A DNA stretch of 64,000 nucleotides from Noviherbaspirillum aerium (GTDB lineage Bacteria; Pseudomonadota; Gammaproteobacteria; Burkholderiales; Burkholderiaceae_D): positions 248,001 to 312,000 of the forward strand of contig NZ_VFAH01000001.1 in the NCBI RefSeq assembly GCF_008929045.1. Direction: 5' to 3'. The notes under the pieces were generated by a model. That model was not told the DNA's origin and made no database searches. It worked only from the letters and a program-made list of their open reading frames with translations. The translations under genes were made by a program, and so were the position numbers. This document shows positions 39,111-49,029 of the stretch, piece by piece (the stretch's first letter is position 1; every line of letters starts with the position of its first letter).

Positions 39111-39167
39111 ATGCTTCCTTTTACTTTTAATAGCTTTGATCTGGTTCGATCAGCTTTTGATGTTGGT

Positions 39168-39863
39168 CTATTTCGCGATGCGCACGACCGCCGCATCGAC
39201 GCCGTTGTCGGACAGCTTGCCGCGCACCTTGTTCATCGAATCCATCTGGTTGAACGGGCCCACGCGCACCCGGTACAGCACGCCGGTATCGGCCTGGCGT
39301 TCCGAAATCCTGGCCTCGACGCCCAGCAGGGCCAGCTTGGCGCGGATGTTTTCCGCATCGTTCTGCTCGCGGAAAGCGCCCGCCTGCAGATAATAACTCC
39401 ACTTTTCATCCTGAGCTTCGGCCTTGGCTTCCGCCTTCACGTCGGCGCGGGTATCGTTCTCGGACTTCTTCGGCTTTTCCGCCGTGCCAAGCTTGGCCGA
39501 CTGCTCGACAATGGGCGCCTTGCTTTCCTGCGCAACCTTCGCCGCCGGCTTGGCATCAAGCTTCGGATCCACCCTGACTTCCTGCTTCTTCTCGGTAGGC
39601 TGCGGCACGGCGGTATTGGGCGGAGCCGGCTCCTTCGCCGCCTCTTCCACCGGCTTCTTCGCCTGCTTGCCGTACAGCGGCTTGTTCGGGTCGCTCACCT
39701 GGGCATTCTGATCGGCCTGCTTGGGCCGGCCCATCTTGTCGGTGAAAGGCATCGGGGTCTTGGTGATCATCATGGCCACCCCCAGCGCAATGCCAAGGCC
39801 GATGATCAGGCCGACGATGATGCCCAGTACCGTGCCGCCCTGCTGCCTGTTGTAGTTATGCAT
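39168..39863 (-). CDS. SPOR-domain membrane protein (FtsN-like)
   Basis: A 231-aa bitopic protein: short cytoplasmic N-terminus, one membrane helix (TVLGIIVGLIIGLGIALGVA, residues 11-30), a Pro/Lys/Ala-rich linker, and a C-terminal SPOR domain (YYLQAGAFREQNDAENIRA, then LYRVRVGPF). SPOR domains bind denuded peptidoglycan at the division septum. Its place right after argS matches many betaproteobacteria. It is probably the local FtsN-type division factor, although that name is not proven. Confidence 0.9.
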   Translation of the reverse strand: MHNYNRQQGGTVLGIIVGLIIGLGIALGVAMMITKTPMPFTDKMGRPKQADQNAQVSDPNKPLYGKQAKKPVEEAAKEPAPPNTAVPQPTEKKQEVRVDPKLDAKPAAKVAQESKAPIVEQSAKLGTAEKPKKSENDTRADVKAEAKAEAQDEKWSYYLQAGAFREQNDAENIRAKLALLGVEARISERQADTGVLYRVRVGPFNQMDSMNKVRGKLSDNGVDAAVVRIAK

Positions 39864-39957
39864 ACTTCCTCAATCCACTTCCAATCCGGTCCGTCCGATG
39901 TTCCTGCGCGCCACCCTACGTCCGCGGAAATGGACGCGCAAGCACTTGAACAGATTC

Positions 39958-41685
39958 TTACATCCTAGAGGGCGCCGATACGCCGATCAGCGCCAAGCCA
40001 TTGCGCAGGACCTGGCGGGTGGCGCGCAGCAAGGTCAGGCGGGCCGTCCGGGTGGCGGCATCGTCGACCAGCACGCGTTCGGCGTTGTAGTAGCTGTGCA
40101 GCTCGCCGGCCAGGTCGCGCAAATAGAACGCTACCTGATGCGGACCGAGTTCGTCGAGGGCTTTTTGCAGCATCTCCGGATATTCGGCCAGCTTGGCGAG
40201 AAGCGCGGCTTCGCGCGGCGAAGTCAGTGGCGAAAGATCCACATTGGTCAGCGTGGATTCGTCGCCGCCCCATTGCGCGAGCACCGAGCAGATGCGCGCA
40301 TGCGCGTACTGCACGTAGTACACCGGGTTCTCGTCCGATTGCGACAGCGCCAGATCGACATCGAAGGTGAATTCGGTATCGGCCTTGCGCGAGATGAGGA
40401 AGAAGCGCACCGCGTCGCGACCGCGGGTGAGGTCGCGCTCGCCGTTCTCGTCGACGGCATCGCCGGCCGACCATTCGATCAGGTCGCGCACGGTCACGTA
40501 GGAACCGGCGCGCTTGGAAATCTTCACTTCCTCGCCGTTTTTCATCACGGTGACCATCTTGTGCAGCACGTAATCCGGATAGCCTTCCGGAATGCCGAGA
40601 TTGACGGCCTGCAGGCCGGCGCGCACGCGGGCGATGGTGCCGTGGTGATCGCTGCCCTGCACATTGATGACCTTGGCAAAGCCGCGCTGCCACTTGGTGA
40701 TGTGGTAGGCGACATCCGGCACGAAGTAGGTGTAGGTGCCGTCGGACTTCTTCATCACGCGGTCCTTGTCGTCGCCGTATTCGGTGGTGCGCAGCCAGAG
40801 CGCGCCATCCTGCTCGTAGGTCTTGCCCGCCTTCACCAGCGCGTCGACGGCCGCGGCCACCTTGCCTTCGGTGTACAGCGAGGATTCGAGGTAATAGTTG
40901 TCGAACTTCACGCCGAAAGCCTGCAGGTCGAGATCCTGTTCATGGCGCAGGTAGGTGACGGCGAATTTGCGGATCGACTCGATATCCTCGACGTCGCCGC
41001 TGGCGGTCACGGGCGCGCCGTCGCTGGCGGAAACCGTTTTCTTCTGCAGGAAGTCGGCGGCGATGTCGGCGATGTAATCACCGTTGTAAGCGGCCTCGGG
41101 CCAGCCCTCTTCGCCCGGCTTGAAACCTCTGGCGCGCGCCTGCACCGACAGCGCGAGATTGCCGATCTGGACGCCGGCATCGTTGTAGTAGAACTCGCGG
41201 CTGACGTCGTAGCCCTGGGTCGCCAGCAGCGAAGCCATGGCATCGCCGAGCGCGCCCTGGCGGCCGTGGCCGACATGCAGCGGACCGGTCGGGTTGGCGG
41301 ACACGAATTCCACCATCACCTTCTTGCCGGCGCCGGCTTCGGACCTGCCGAAATTGCCGGCCTGGTCGATCACGGCCTGCACCACCGCCTGCTTGGCGGC
41401 GGCCGCCACGCGCAGGTTGATGAAACCCGGTCCGGCGATGTCGGCGCTTTCGATCAGCGCGCCCTTGTCGGCCAGCACCGCGGCGACGATGGCCCGCGCC
41501 AGTTCGCGCGGATTCTTCTTCAGCGGCTTGGCCAGCTGCATCGCGATATTGCAGGCGATGTCGCCGTGCGCCGGATCGCGCGGACGCTCGAGCACGACGG
41601 TCGGTTTCAGTTCGGTTCCGGCGACGATGGGCGCGAGGGCGGCCTGGAACAAGTCAATGATCTGTTGTTTTTGCGAAGCGAGCAT
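39958..41685 (-). CDS. argS: Arginyl-tRNA synthetase
   Basis: A 575-aa class I aminoacyl-tRNA synthetase. The HIGH motif appears as [19 protein letters not shown], the KMSKS region as [18 protein letters not shown], and the C-terminal anticodon-binding DALR domain ends with [21 protein letters not shown] and [16 protein letters not shown]. An N-terminal Add-1 domain precedes the catalytic core. The length is normal. The SPOR and dsbA genes follow downstream. Confidence 0.96.
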   Translation of the reverse strand: MLASQKQQIIDLFQAALAPIVAGTELKPTVVLERPRDPAHGDIACNIAMQLAKPLKKNPRELARAIVAAVLADKGALIESADIAGPGFINLRVAAAAKQAVVQAVIDQAGNFGRSEAGAGKKVMVEFVSANPTGPLHVGHGRQGALGDAMASLLATQGYDVSREFYYNDAGVQIGNLALSVQARARGFKPGEEGWPEAAYNGDYIADIAADFLQKKTVSASDGAPVTASGDVEDIESIRKFAVTYLRHEQDLDLQAFGVKFDNYYLESSLYTEGKVAAAVDALVKAGKTYEQDGALWLRTTEYGDDKDRVMKKSDGTYTYFVPDVAYHITKWQRGFAKVINVQGSDHHGTIARVRAGLQAVNLGIPEGYPDYVLHKMVTVMKNGEEVKISKRAGSYVTVRDLIEWSAGDAVDENGERDLTRGRDAVRFFLISRKADTEFTFDVDLALSQSDENPVYYVQYAHARICSVLAQWGGDESTLTNVDLSPLTSPREAALLAKLAEYPEMLQKALDELGPHQVAFYLRDLAGELHSYYNAERVLVDDAATRTARLTLLRATRQVLRNGLALIGVSAPSRM

Positions 41686-41808
41686 GGGAAAAATGGCATT
41701 CGGCGCAAGGGCCGTGCTTTGAATTGGGGACAGCCGGCATTATACCGGCTCGTTAATGCGGGTTCGCGCCGGATGGAGGGCTGCGGCGGCGGGATCCGCC
41801 GGGCCAGC

Positions 41809-42213
41809 CTACTCGCCCAGCCGGTCGCGGCAATAAGTGCCGAGAAAGCGCTGCATCTGGAATTCCTCCGGCAGCCATGGCGATTCAGACAACTTTTGCG
41901 GCAGCAGGTAGAGGTAGGTTTGTGCATCGGCTAGTTCGCCGGAGTCCAGCCTGACCCGCACCCGGTCCCGCCGGTATTCGCTGCCTTCGAAGGCGTCGAG
42001 CGCGGCGACATCGGCATCGGACACGTCAAAGTAGACGATGCCGGCCACGCTGGCGCCGGAGCGGACGATGGTGCCGGGATAGGTTTCGCCGGCCAAGGCG
42101 AAACGCGCATGCCCGTCCAGCACGGCCGGCGCACTCCGGTAGTCGCCGCGCACCACGCGCTGCCAGACTTGGGGAAACATCAGGGAACCATAAGTGAATA
42201 CATGTGCGGACAT
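41809..42213 (-). CDS. Gamma-glutamylcyclotransferase-like (AIG2 family) protein
   Basis: A 134-aa beta-barrel protein. FTYGSLMFPQVW holds the substrate-binding YGSL loop, and DAFEGSEYRRDRVRV carries the catalytic Glu at the usual position. These proteins convert gamma-glutamyl amines to pyroglutamate, but many bacterial members lack a known substrate. A GTYC ending close to the C-terminus is present. It is a single gene upstream of argS. Confidence 0.85.
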   Translation of the reverse strand: MSAHVFTYGSLMFPQVWQRVVRGDYRSAPAVLDGHARFALAGETYPGTIVRSGASVAGIVYFDVSDADVAALDAFEGSEYRRDRVRVRLDSGELADAQTYLYLLPQKLSESPWLPEEFQMQRFLGTYCRDRLGE

Positions 42214-42272
42214 CGGACAACCCCGGAATCAGCTTCGATTGGAAACCGGCAATGATAGCCGCATTGCGCGAT

Positions 42273-43514
42273 TCATTGCGTCGCCACAGTCGGTGCCGAG
42301 TGTTGCTGCTGCGCGGCGGCCACCCGGTTGCGCCCCAGTTCCTTGGCGCGGTAGAGCGCGGCGTCGGCGGCGGCCACCAGGTCGGACGGCTGGCATGCGT
42401 CATCCGGGCGCAGCGAGGCAACGCCCAGGCTAACGGTAACGCCCGCCGCCGCCCGCGATGCGGCATGCGGAATCTGCAGGTCGGCCACCGCCTGGCGCAT
42501 GTGCTCGGCCAGCGCCGCGGCGGCATCGGCCTCGGTGGCCGGCAGCAGGACGACAAATTCCTCGCCGCCGAAGCGGGCGGCCAGGTCGGCGGAGCGCCGC
42601 ACCACCGACTGCAATGCCTCCGCCACCTTTTGCAGGCAGGCGTCGCCGGCCGGATGGCCGTAGTGGTCGTTGTAATTCTTGAAGCAATCGACGTCGATCA
42701 GCACCAGGCTCAATGCATGGCCGTCGCGCCGCGCACGGTTCCATTCTATGCCGAGCCGGCGGTCGAATTCGCGGCGGTTGGCGAGCCGGGTCAGGGCATC
42801 CTCGGCCGACAGCTTGCCGAGCAATTCCACCGCATCGCTCAGTTCCTCGTTGCGCTGCTGCTCGCGCAGGCGGGCGAGATAGGCGCGGCGCTGGTCCTGG
42901 TCCATGCGGAAGTTGGCGATCAGGCTGATAACCACCGCCGCGAAGCAGAACATCCAGTTGTTGAACCGGACTTCGCCGGACATGCCGGCCACCTGCATCA
43001 GGCTGACGCCGTACAGGCCGACCAGTCCGACGGAGGTGACGACCGCGCTGCGGAAGCGCTGGTTGAGCACGATATTGCCGAACAGGACAATGAGCGTCAC
43101 GCCGGTGTGGTAATGCACGGCATTGGGATGGTGGCTGAGCGCGGCGATCCAGGACAGGCTGGCGCCGGTAATCATCAGGGTCACCGACAGCAGCGATTCG
43201 CGCATCAGCGGCGTCTTCAGCCGGTAGAGGGCGAAGCTGCACAGCAGCATCAGCGGGATCACGATCAGGAAGCGGATTTTCCAGGCTTGCTGGTAGACAT
43301 CGGGCACCATGCTGCGGTCGCTGATGGCAAACGCGGCATACAGGAAGGCTCCGGCCAGTCCGGTCCGTGTCATGCGGTTTTCGCGCAGCCTGTCCATCTC
43401 GGCCTGGTACGACGCCTCGATTTCAACGGGAAATGTGCCGCTGCGCCCCCAGAACGAAGTGGTCGTGGTGGATTGGGGTGCTGTCAGGTCTTGCGGTGAG
43501 GTCTCGCGTGACAT
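42273..43514 (-). CDS. Membrane diguanylate cyclase (GGDEF domain)
   Basis: A 413-aa protein with about six hydrophobic helices (residues 60-215), a short coiled linker (RLREQQRNEELSDAVELLG), and a C-terminal GGDEF domain. The active site reads RFGGEEFVVLLP, a functional GGEEF form, and the metal-binding Asp is in LVLIDVDCFKNYND. No RxxD inhibitory site is seen before the motif. It should make c-di-GMP in response to a membrane signal. The start at 43514 is chosen over an open frame to 43589. Confidence 0.88.
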   Translation of the reverse strand: MSRETSPQDLTAPQSTTTTSFWGRSGTFPVEIEASYQAEMDRLRENRMTRTGLAGAFLYAAFAISDRSMVPDVYQQAWKIRFLIVIPLMLLCSFALYRLKTPLMRESLLSVTLMITGASLSWIAALSHHPNAVHYHTGVTLIVLFGNIVLNQRFRSAVVTSVGLVGLYGVSLMQVAGMSGEVRFNNWMFCFAAVVISLIANFRMDQDQRRAYLARLREQQRNEELSDAVELLGKLSAEDALTRLANRREFDRRLGIEWNRARRDGHALSLVLIDVDCFKNYNDHYGHPAGDACLQKVAEALQSVVRRSADLAARFGGEEFVVLLPATEADAAAALAEHMRQAVADLQIPHAASRAAAGVTVSLGVASLRPDDACQPSDLVAAADAALYRAKELGRNRVAAAQQQHSAPTVATQ

Positions 43515-43684
43515 GGGCTCATGCGCCTCGGAAATGCGACATGTCGAGCTTAGCGCCGCCATGCGCCTGCGTCCAGTAAACCGGAACATTCGGTGCGCGC
43601 GGCAACGGGAATGCGAGCGCGTCGCGCCGGGCGGCGCGAGCCCATGTCCTCGCCATCCTTGTCATCTGGTCCAGAACGGCGGCA

Positions 43685-45937
43685 TCAGAAGCGCGTCGCG
43701 TAGCGCAGCGCCAGCAGCTTGTCGAGCGCGGCATCGGCGATATTGTTGGGTTCGCGGCGCAGCATCATGCTCACGCCCATCGATGACAGCGGCCCCAGCG
43801 GCGCCTGATAATTCAGCTCCCCGCGCACCTCCCTGCCGGCCGGCGCCATCGAAAAGACCAGCCTGTCGCGCGCCTGTTCATTCGACAGCACATCCATCGT
43901 GAGCTGGCCGGCATAGGTGCGCATCGGCTGCGATACGGCCAGGCTCAGCCGGTCTCCCGTCCGGAGGCGGTCGGCGGCTACCAGCGCCAGCGAAAAGGCA
44001 TTGGTGCGCAAGGTGGTCACGCCGGCAACCAGGCTGTCGCTGCTGAGCCCGGGAGTGATGCCGTAGGCGGCCTGCCCGGCCAGCGCGAGCTGCGGCATGA
44101 GCAGCACGGCGCCGGCGAGCTGCAGCGAATGGGTGGCCGCGCGGTTGGCGATCGACAGCGCGCCGCTCGAATAAGAGCCGAGGTAGGCATTGCTTTCCCG
44201 CGTCTGCAGCAGCGACAGCGACAAGGAAGCCCCGTCAAAGGATCGCGACACTTCAAAGATGCCCGATTTCGCCTTCGGCAGCGATGAGGAAGCCGGCAGG
44301 TAGATGTCGGATGAGGCCAGCGGATCCCGGGCTCCCGAAGCCACCAGTCCAGCCCGGATCCGGTAGCCGCCGAGTTCGCGCGCGACGGCCAGATGACTGG
44401 TGCCGGGCAGCAGGGACAGATAAGGATTGGACAGGCCGGCGACCTGCGACAGCGACAGGTCCGGCGCCAGCTTGAAGCCCTGGGCGCCGAATTCCTGGCC
44501 GGCGAAACTGCCGAGCGCGAAGGAAGTCTGCATGCCGCTGCCGCTGCGCGCCTGCAGCGAAAACGCGGCAAGGCGGGAACGCAGTGCGTCGTACTGCGCG
44601 ATGCCGCTCTGGTTGCCATGGTTGCCATGGTTGCCAGCAACGATCCATGATTCACGGGCGAACGCCATTTCGACATCATCGGCGAAGACCCGCTCGGCCA
44701 CTTCCATGCGCCTTTCCATGCCGCGGATCACCTGGGTAAGCGACAAGGCGGTGCTGCGTGCGACGCTCCTGCCGAGGTCGATGCCGAAGTCACGCTGGAA
44801 ATCATCCCTGCCGACCGCGCGCAACTGGCCGGATGCGGCGAGGCTCCAGATGGCGCTGGTGGCTGCCGACGGCTGCATCGTCCCGTTGAGCACGTGAATG
44901 GTCTTGCCGTTATAGGTGGTGGTCGTCAGCGCGCCGACCGGCTGCAATGCCTTGGCGATATTAAGCAGGCCGCGGCCGTAGATCGGGTCGATTCCCGGCG
45001 CCCCGAGATCGGTGGCGGTAACCAGCAGGATGGTCGCCACCTGGTCGGCGCGCAGCCTGGGCCACATCTGCATCAGCAGCGCCGCCGCGCCGCTGACCAT
45101 GGGCGCGGCCATCGAGGTGCCGCTCATGGTCGCATACTGGTCGTTGCGGTAGGCGGACACCACGCCGACGCCGGGCGCGACCAGGAACCAGGCGGCGGTG
45201 TCGCCGGCGCGGTTGGAAAAGGAGGCGATGCGGTTGGTGCCATCCACCGCGCCCACGGCGATGATCTGGTTGTTGGCCCAGGCTTCCCTGGCAAAACGCG
45301 CCGGCCAGTTGGCGGCCGGGGCGCCGTCGTTGCCGGCCGCCGCGACGATCAGCAGTCCGCTCTTCACCGCCTGCTGCATGGCGCGCGGATCGAAGGGGCC
45401 CGCTGCGCCGATGCTGAGGTTGACGATGGCCGCCTTGCCGATCGCGTGGCGCAGGCCGGCATCGAGCGCCAGCGTGTTGCCGCTGCCGCTGTCCAGGAAG
45501 ATCTTGATGGGCAGCAGCGTCGCGCCAAAGGCAACGCCTGCATTGCCGCGGCCGTCGCGGGCGCCGGCGATGATGCCCGCCACATGCGAACCATGCCCGT
45601 TGCGGTCGGTGACGTCGGTACCGGCAGTCACCGCATTCAGGCCGGGAAGCAGCTTGCCCGGCTGCAGGAACTCCCGGTGTGCGCTGCTGATCCCGGTATC
45701 CAGCGTGCCTATCGTCACGCCGGCGCCGCTCAGCCCGCGGACATAGGCGGTATCGGCGCGGATGCGGCCGAGATAGAAGGAGGTTCCGCGCTCGATCTCC
45801 ATGGCGCTCGCCGCGGGCGACAGCGGCAGTGACATTTCGGAAAAGGCATCCGAGCGGGCGGGCGCCGTCCACATGGCACAAGCGGAGCAGACAGCGATCG
45901 AGATCAGGCTCGACAAGAAGGCAGGCGAATGGGACAT
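43685..45937 (-). CDS. Secreted subtilisin-like serine protease with putative autotransporter-like C-terminus
   Basis: A 750-aa protein: signal peptide (MSHSPAFLSSLISIAVCSACA), a peptidase S8 domain, then about 400 residues of unassigned sequence. The triad is Asp in IGTLDTGISSAHRE, His in RNGHGSHVAGIIAG and Ser in MSGTSMAAPMVSGAA. The region from about residue 480 is rich in alternating hydrophobic strands with small and polar residues and ends in RYATRF. A final Phe is the classic end of an outer-membrane beta barrel. No catalytic residue is missing. An NHGNHGN run is coded by a short 9-bp repeat. Confidence 0.85.
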   Translation of the reverse strand: MSHSPAFLSSLISIAVCSACAMWTAPARSDAFSEMSLPLSPAASAMEIERGTSFYLGRIRADTAYVRGLSGAGVTIGTLDTGISSAHREFLQPGKLLPGLNAVTAGTDVTDRNGHGSHVAGIIAGARDGRGNAGVAFGATLLPIKIFLDSGSGNTLALDAGLRHAIGKAAIVNLSIGAAGPFDPRAMQQAVKSGLLIVAAAGNDGAPAANWPARFAREAWANNQIIAVGAVDGTNRIASFSNRAGDTAAWFLVAPGVGVVSAYRNDQYATMSGTSMAAPMVSGAAALLMQMWPRLRADQVATILLVTATDLGAPGIDPIYGRGLLNIAKALQPVGALTTTTYNGKTIHVLNGTMQPSAATSAIWSLAASGQLRAVGRDDFQRDFGIDLGRSVARSTALSLTQVIRGMERRMEVAERVFADDVEMAFARESWIVAGNHGNHGNQSGIAQYDALRSRLAAFSLQARSGSGMQTSFALGSFAGQEFGAQGFKLAPDLSLSQVAGLSNPYLSLLPGTSHLAVARELGGYRIRAGLVASGARDPLASSDIYLPASSSLPKAKSGIFEVSRSFDGASLSLSLLQTRESNAYLGSYSSGALSIANRAATHSLQLAGAVLLMPQLALAGQAAYGITPGLSSDSLVAGVTTLRTNAFSLALVAADRLRTGDRLSLAVSQPMRTYAGQLTMDVLSNEQARDRLVFSMAPAGREVRGELNYQAPLGPLSSMGVSMMLRREPNNIADAALDKLLALRYATRF

Positions 45938-46207
45938 TTCCGTTAAGATACAGACAGCATGTTTCCATTCTGCATCGGAAGCCCCGTGCTGCCTACGTAT
46001 TGCATTGAAGGAAATGAAGAGAAGTCGCCTGCCAGCAACAGGATGTCAAATGCAGTAGACACATTGGCATCGCTTTGACGCATCTCGCCGGCGCAAGGCA
46101 TTGTGCGAACGCCAGCCTGGTCAATGTTGTCTTGTCTGCTGTCCCGCTTGCTGTTCCAACTGCAGTTCCGATTGCTGTCCTGATCAACCCCACCCGGGCT
46201 TTCGCGT

Positions 46208-48886
46208 ATGGAAAAACATTATCTGTCACCGCTTTTCACGCCGAATGCCATCGTCGTCTTCGCTGGCGACGACAACGTGCCCGGCAGCCAGACCTCGTAC
46301 GGCAGGCTGATCAGGGCGCAGCTACAGGCCGCCGAGTTCACCGGACGGGTCATCTACCTTGATGTCGGCATGAGCGGGACGCTGAGCGACCTTGCCCAGT
46401 CGCAATCGGATCTGGCCATCATCGCGTTGCCGAACGATCAACTTGCGGCCGCGCTGGAAGTCGCCGCCCGCATCCGCAGCAAGACGGCACTGATCGTTTC
46501 CAGCGGCGTCGATTCGTCGCTCGCACAGCGGCTGCAGTCCATTGCGAAGCAGCATGGCATTCATCTGCTCGGCCCGAATTCCATGGGATTCCAGCGCCCC
46601 CAGCTCAATCTGAATGCCAGCGCGCTCGGGCCGCTTGCGCGCACCGGCTCGCTGGCGCTGGTGTCGCAGTCCGGCGCGCTCGGCTCGTCGATTCTGGATT
46701 GGGCGGTGAAGAATGGCGTGGGCTTTTCGACGGTGGTTTCACTCGGTGCGCATACTTCCCTCGATGTCGCTGAAGTGCTGGATTTCCTGGCGCAGGACCG
46801 ACGCACCCAAAGCGTGGTGGTGTATCTCGAAGGCATCTGCAACGCGCGCCGCTTCATGAGCGCGCTGCGCGCGGCGGCCAACGTCAAGCCGGTGTTCGTG
46901 CTCAAGGCCGGCCGCAAGCCGGCCGGCTCCAGCGCCGCCCTCACCCATTCCGGCGCCATCGTCGGCAGCGACGATGTCTTCGACGCCGCCCTGCAGCGCG
47001 CGGGCGCCGTGCGCGTGCGCAGCTTCGTGCAGCTGTTCACCGCCGCCAAGGGCCTGCTGGCGCGCAATCTGCCGGTCGGCAAGCGGCTGGCGGTGATCAG
47101 CAACGGCGGCGGTCCCGGCGTGCTGGCCGCCGACTGGACCAACGAACTCGGCCTGGAGCTGGGCATGCTGTCCGACGCGGAAGCGTCGGCACTGGCGCCG
47201 CAGCTGTCGCCGCTGGCCAACCTGCAAAGCGTGATCGACCTCGGCGAGGAAGCCGCCGCGCAGCATTATCACGCCGCCGTCAGCGCCTGCGCGAACGGCA
47301 AGGGCATCGACGGCATCCTGGTCATCCTCTCGCCGAAGCCGGATCTCGACACCACCGCGGTAGCGCAGGCGCTGGCCGATCTCTATCCTTCGCTGGTCAA
47401 GCCGCTGGTGACCTGCTGGATGGGCGACGAGCGCGCCGCCGAAGCCCGCACCATCCTCAGCCGCGCCGCCATCCCGACCTACCGCACCCCGGAAGCGGCG
47501 GTCGACGCCTTCAGCAACATCGCTTCCTTCCACCAGAACCAGCAGCTGCTGCAGCAGACGCCGCCGCCGCTGTCGCCGCTGGCCAAGCCCGACCTGGAAG
47601 GCGCGCGCATCCTGGTCGAAAGCGTGCTGGCCGAACGGCGCAAGGTGCTGACCGAGATGGAATCGAAGGCCCTGCTGGCCGCCTTTCATATTCCGGTCAC
47701 CAAGACCATCCTCGCCCGCTCGGCGAGCGAAGCCATCCTGATCGCCAACCAGCTCGGCTACCCGGTGGCGCTGAAGATCGACTCGCCCGATGTGTCGCAC
47801 AAATCCGATGTGCAAGGCGTCGCGCTCAACTTGCAGAATGCGGCGGCCGTGCGCGACACCTGGAACGACATGATGGCCACCGTCAAGCGCCTGCGGCCGG
47901 ATGCCCGCATCAACGGCGTGACGATCCAGAACATGTCCGGCAAGCCGCGCGGCCGGGAGCTCTATATCGGCGTCAACACGGATGAGCCGTTCGGCCCCGT
48001 GATCTCGTTCGGCGCCGGCGGCACCATGATCGAACTCATCGCCGACCGCGCCATCGAGCTGCCGCCGCTCAATGAATTCCTTGCGCAGCGGCTGATCGAC
48101 CGGGCCCGTTCCGCCGAGACGCTGGGCAATTGGCGCGGCGCGCCGCCAGCCGACCGCCAGGCGCTGGAACAGATGCTGCTGCGGGTATCGGAAATGGTCT
48201 GCGCGCTGCCGCAGCTCAAGGCGATGGATATCAATCCGGTGATCGTCGACGCCGCCGGCGCGCTGGCAGTCGATGCGCGCGTGGTGGTCGACCATGCGCC
48301 GCGCGGCGGCGGCGATTATCCGCACCTGGCCATCCTGCCCTATCCGTCCGATCGCGAGGAGGAATGGCCGCTGCGCGGCGGCGGCCATTACACCATGCGG
48401 CCGGTGCATCCGAACGATGCCGAAATGCTGCAGGACTTCGTGCGCCGGCTCTCGCCGGAAAGCCGCTACATGCGCTTCGTCTCCACCATGCGCGAACTGT
48501 CGCTGCGCATGCTGGCGCGTTTCACCCTGATCGATTACGACCGCGAAATGGCGCTGGTGGCGGTTCACCGCGAACGCACGCCGGACGAGCAAGGCGGATT
48601 CCGCGACACCGACCGCATCATCGCGGTATCGCGCTATGTGACCAATCCCGATCTGTCCAGCTGCGAATTCTCGCTGGCGGTGTCCGACGAATTCAGCGGC
48701 CAGGGCATCGGCTCGCGCATGATGATGGCCATCATGGATGTGGCGCGCAGCAAGGGGCTGGAACGGATCGAAGGGCTGGTGCTGTCGAACAACGTGCCGA
48801 TGCTCAAGCTGATGCGCAGCCTCGGTTTCGAGGTGCGGCGCTATGAGGAGGACATGGATTTCCGCCTCTGCGTGCGCTCGCTGTAG
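46208..48886 (+). CDS. PatZ/Pat-type protein lysine acetyltransferase (acyl-CoA synthetase-like plus GNAT)
   Basis: An 892-aa protein. The N-terminal half is an NDP-forming acyl-CoA synthetase alpha-like domain (CoA-binding QSGALGSSILDWA, and GSSAALTHSGAIVGSDD with the phosphoacceptor-type His). An ATP-grasp beta-like domain follows (YPVALKIDSPDVSHKSDVQG). A C-terminal GNAT domain from about residue 735 contains SDEFSGQGIGSRMMMAIM, the acetyl-CoA loop. Enzymes of this architecture acetylate acetyl-CoA synthetase and other proteins. It stands alone, opposite to the protease and convergent with the kinase gene. Confidence 0.88.
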   Translation: MEKHYLSPLFTPNAIVVFAGDDNVPGSQTSYGRLIRAQLQAAEFTGRVIYLDVGMSGTLSDLAQSQSDLAIIALPNDQLAAALEVAARIRSKTALIVSSGVDSSLAQRLQSIAKQHGIHLLGPNSMGFQRPQLNLNASALGPLARTGSLALVSQSGALGSSILDWAVKNGVGFSTVVSLGAHTSLDVAEVLDFLAQDRRTQSVVVYLEGICNARRFMSALRAAANVKPVFVLKAGRKPAGSSAALTHSGAIVGSDDVFDAALQRAGAVRVRSFVQLFTAAKGLLARNLPVGKRLAVISNGGGPGVLAADWTNELGLELGMLSDAEASALAPQLSPLANLQSVIDLGEEAAAQHYHAAVSACANGKGIDGILVILSPKPDLDTTAVAQALADLYPSLVKPLVTCWMGDERAAEARTILSRAAIPTYRTPEAAVDAFSNIASFHQNQQLLQQTPPPLSPLAKPDLEGARILVESVLAERRKVLTEMESKALLAAFHIPVTKTILARSASEAILIANQLGYPVALKIDSPDVSHKSDVQGVALNLQNAAAVRDTWNDMMATVKRLRPDARINGVTIQNMSGKPRGRELYIGVNTDEPFGPVISFGAGGTMIELIADRAIELPPLNEFLAQRLIDRARSAETLGNWRGAPPADRQALEQMLLRVSEMVCALPQLKAMDINPVIVDAAGALAVDARVVVDHAPRGGGDYPHLAILPYPSDREEEWPLRGGGHYTMRPVHPNDAEMLQDFVRRLSPESRYMRFVSTMRELSLRMLARFTLIDYDREMALVAVHRERTPDEQGGFRDTDRIIAVSRYVTNPDLSSCEFSLAVSDEFSGQGIGSRMMMAIMDVARSKGLERIEGLVLSNNVPMLKLMRSLGFEVRRYEEDMDFRLCVRSL

Positions 48887-49029
48887 GCAGTGTTTGATCA
48901 GTTGATAAGCGCCGTGCGGCGGGCCACGCCGGCGACGAACAACGCCGCGATGCACCCAGGGCAGGCTGAAGCTTCCGCACATTCTCCTGCAATCCGCTCC
49001 AGAGCGCAGCAGGAAACGCAGAGCCGGAT

